A DNA stretch of 6,342 nucleotides from the NCBI GenBank assembly GCA_943914555.1, contig CALUCM010000038.1:1-6342 (forward strand), given 5' to 3'. Below are positions 6,075 to 6,342 of this stretch, in pieces. The stretch comes from an uncultured Francisella sp. (lineage in GTDB: Bacteria; Pseudomonadota; Gammaproteobacteria; Burkholderiales; Neisseriaceae). The translations under genes were made by a program, and so were the position numbers. The first letter of the stretch is position 1. Each line of letters begins with the position of its first letter. The notes below the pieces were generated by a model. The model saw only the letters and a program-made list of their open reading frames with translations, searched no databases and was not told the DNA's origin.

Positions 6075-6104
6075 AAAAAGGCTCGGCTTTTGCCGAGCCT
6101 TTTT
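6075..6104 (+). terminator. Strong intrinsic terminator after the lipoprotein gene
   Basis: AAAAAGGCTCGGC (6075-6087), loop TTTT (6088-6091) and GCCGAGCCTTTTT (6092-6104) form a perfect 13-bp stem whose GC-rich core GGCTCGGC/GCCGAGCC is followed by five T. It starts 27 bases after the lipoprotein stop, so it closes the dksA-lipoprotein unit. The A-run on the other side means it could also work on the minus strand. Confidence 0.93.
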
Positions 6105-6287
6105 GTATTTAGAAGCAATAATTCAAGTTTTGAAGAGTATTTGTTTTTTAGTAGATTATAAATTATTTCAAACTTTGAGTTCATTAAATCCATCCAGTTA
6201 ATTGTATTAATTTATTGTTTATAATAGTTTTTTGTTAGAATTTATTGACTTTAACATATTAAAAAGTAAATATTTTAATGAGAAGTG

Positions 6288-6315
6288 TTGACAAATTTTT
6301 TTAAGTAGATATAAT
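6288..6315 (+). promoter_or_regulatory. Perfect-consensus sigma-70 promoter facing out of the window
   Basis: TTGACA (6288-6293) and TATAAT (6310-6315) are both exact consensus with a 16-base spacer. The upstream 40 bases are A/T-tract rich (UP-element-like). Transcription should begin near 6322, only about 20 bases before the right edge, so its gene is not visible. The stretch from 6105 to 6287 shows no gene and no other convincing element. Confidence 0.7.
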
Positions 6316-6342
6316 ATTTGTTTGCTCTGGTACTTTGTATAG

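Noticed and set aside
6245..6250. TTGACT as a second tandem promoter upstream of the right-edge promoter.
   Set aside because: The sequence 16-18 bases downstream matches a -10 box poorly; the isolated TATAAT at 6220-6225 likewise lacks a -35.

Overview
The window looks like chromosomal DNA from an AT-rich gammaproteobacterium, probably in or near the Moraxellaceae (Acinetobacter/Psychrobacter group). This rests on gene content and order. A pilT start lies back to back with yggS-proC, an arrangement familiar from Pseudomonas and Moraxellaceae. The DksA is of the zinc-less 'TGEPIG' type, and the whole window is visibly AT-rich. The genus is an inference, not a measurement.

Layout, left to right. 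(1) The first 19 codons of pilT, the twitching-motility ATPase, run off the left edge on the minus strand. (2) yggS (PLP homeostasis protein) and proC (pyrroline-5-carboxylate reductase) follow on the plus strand with a 4-base ATGA overlap, so they are translationally coupled. (3) A 13-bp hairpin sits between proC and the genes converging on it. (4) On the minus strand is a tight two-gene operon. A class-3-type (fatty-aldehyde-like) aldehyde dehydrogenase is transcribed first, then a classical short-chain dehydrogenase resembling the SDR16C/retinol dehydrogenase group. Together they could oxidise a long-chain or otherwise hydrophobic alcohol to aldehyde and then to acid. (5) A 528-bp gene-free stretch separates this operon from dksA. 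It holds candidate promoters in both directions and a terminator-like hairpin with a T6 tract just upstream of dksA. (6) dksA follows on the plus strand and encodes an RNA polymerase secondary-channel regulator that has lost three of its four zinc cysteines. (7) Nineteen bases further on is a 329-residue helical outer-membrane-type lipoprotein that I do not recognise. It is built from two copies of a ~127-residue unit. (8) A strong intrinsic terminator closes that unit. The last 230 bases are AT-rich and end with a perfect-consensus sigma-70 promoter (TTGACA-N16-TATAAT) pointing out of the right edge.

Most of the window is ordinary housekeeping. I see no mobile element, CRISPR array, phage gene, tRNA or rRNA, and no convincing new multi-gene system. 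The points most worth a second look are the internally duplicated lipoprotein next to dksA, the long regulated-looking dksA leader, the alcohol/aldehyde dehydrogenase pair, and the unassigned strong promoter at the right edge.
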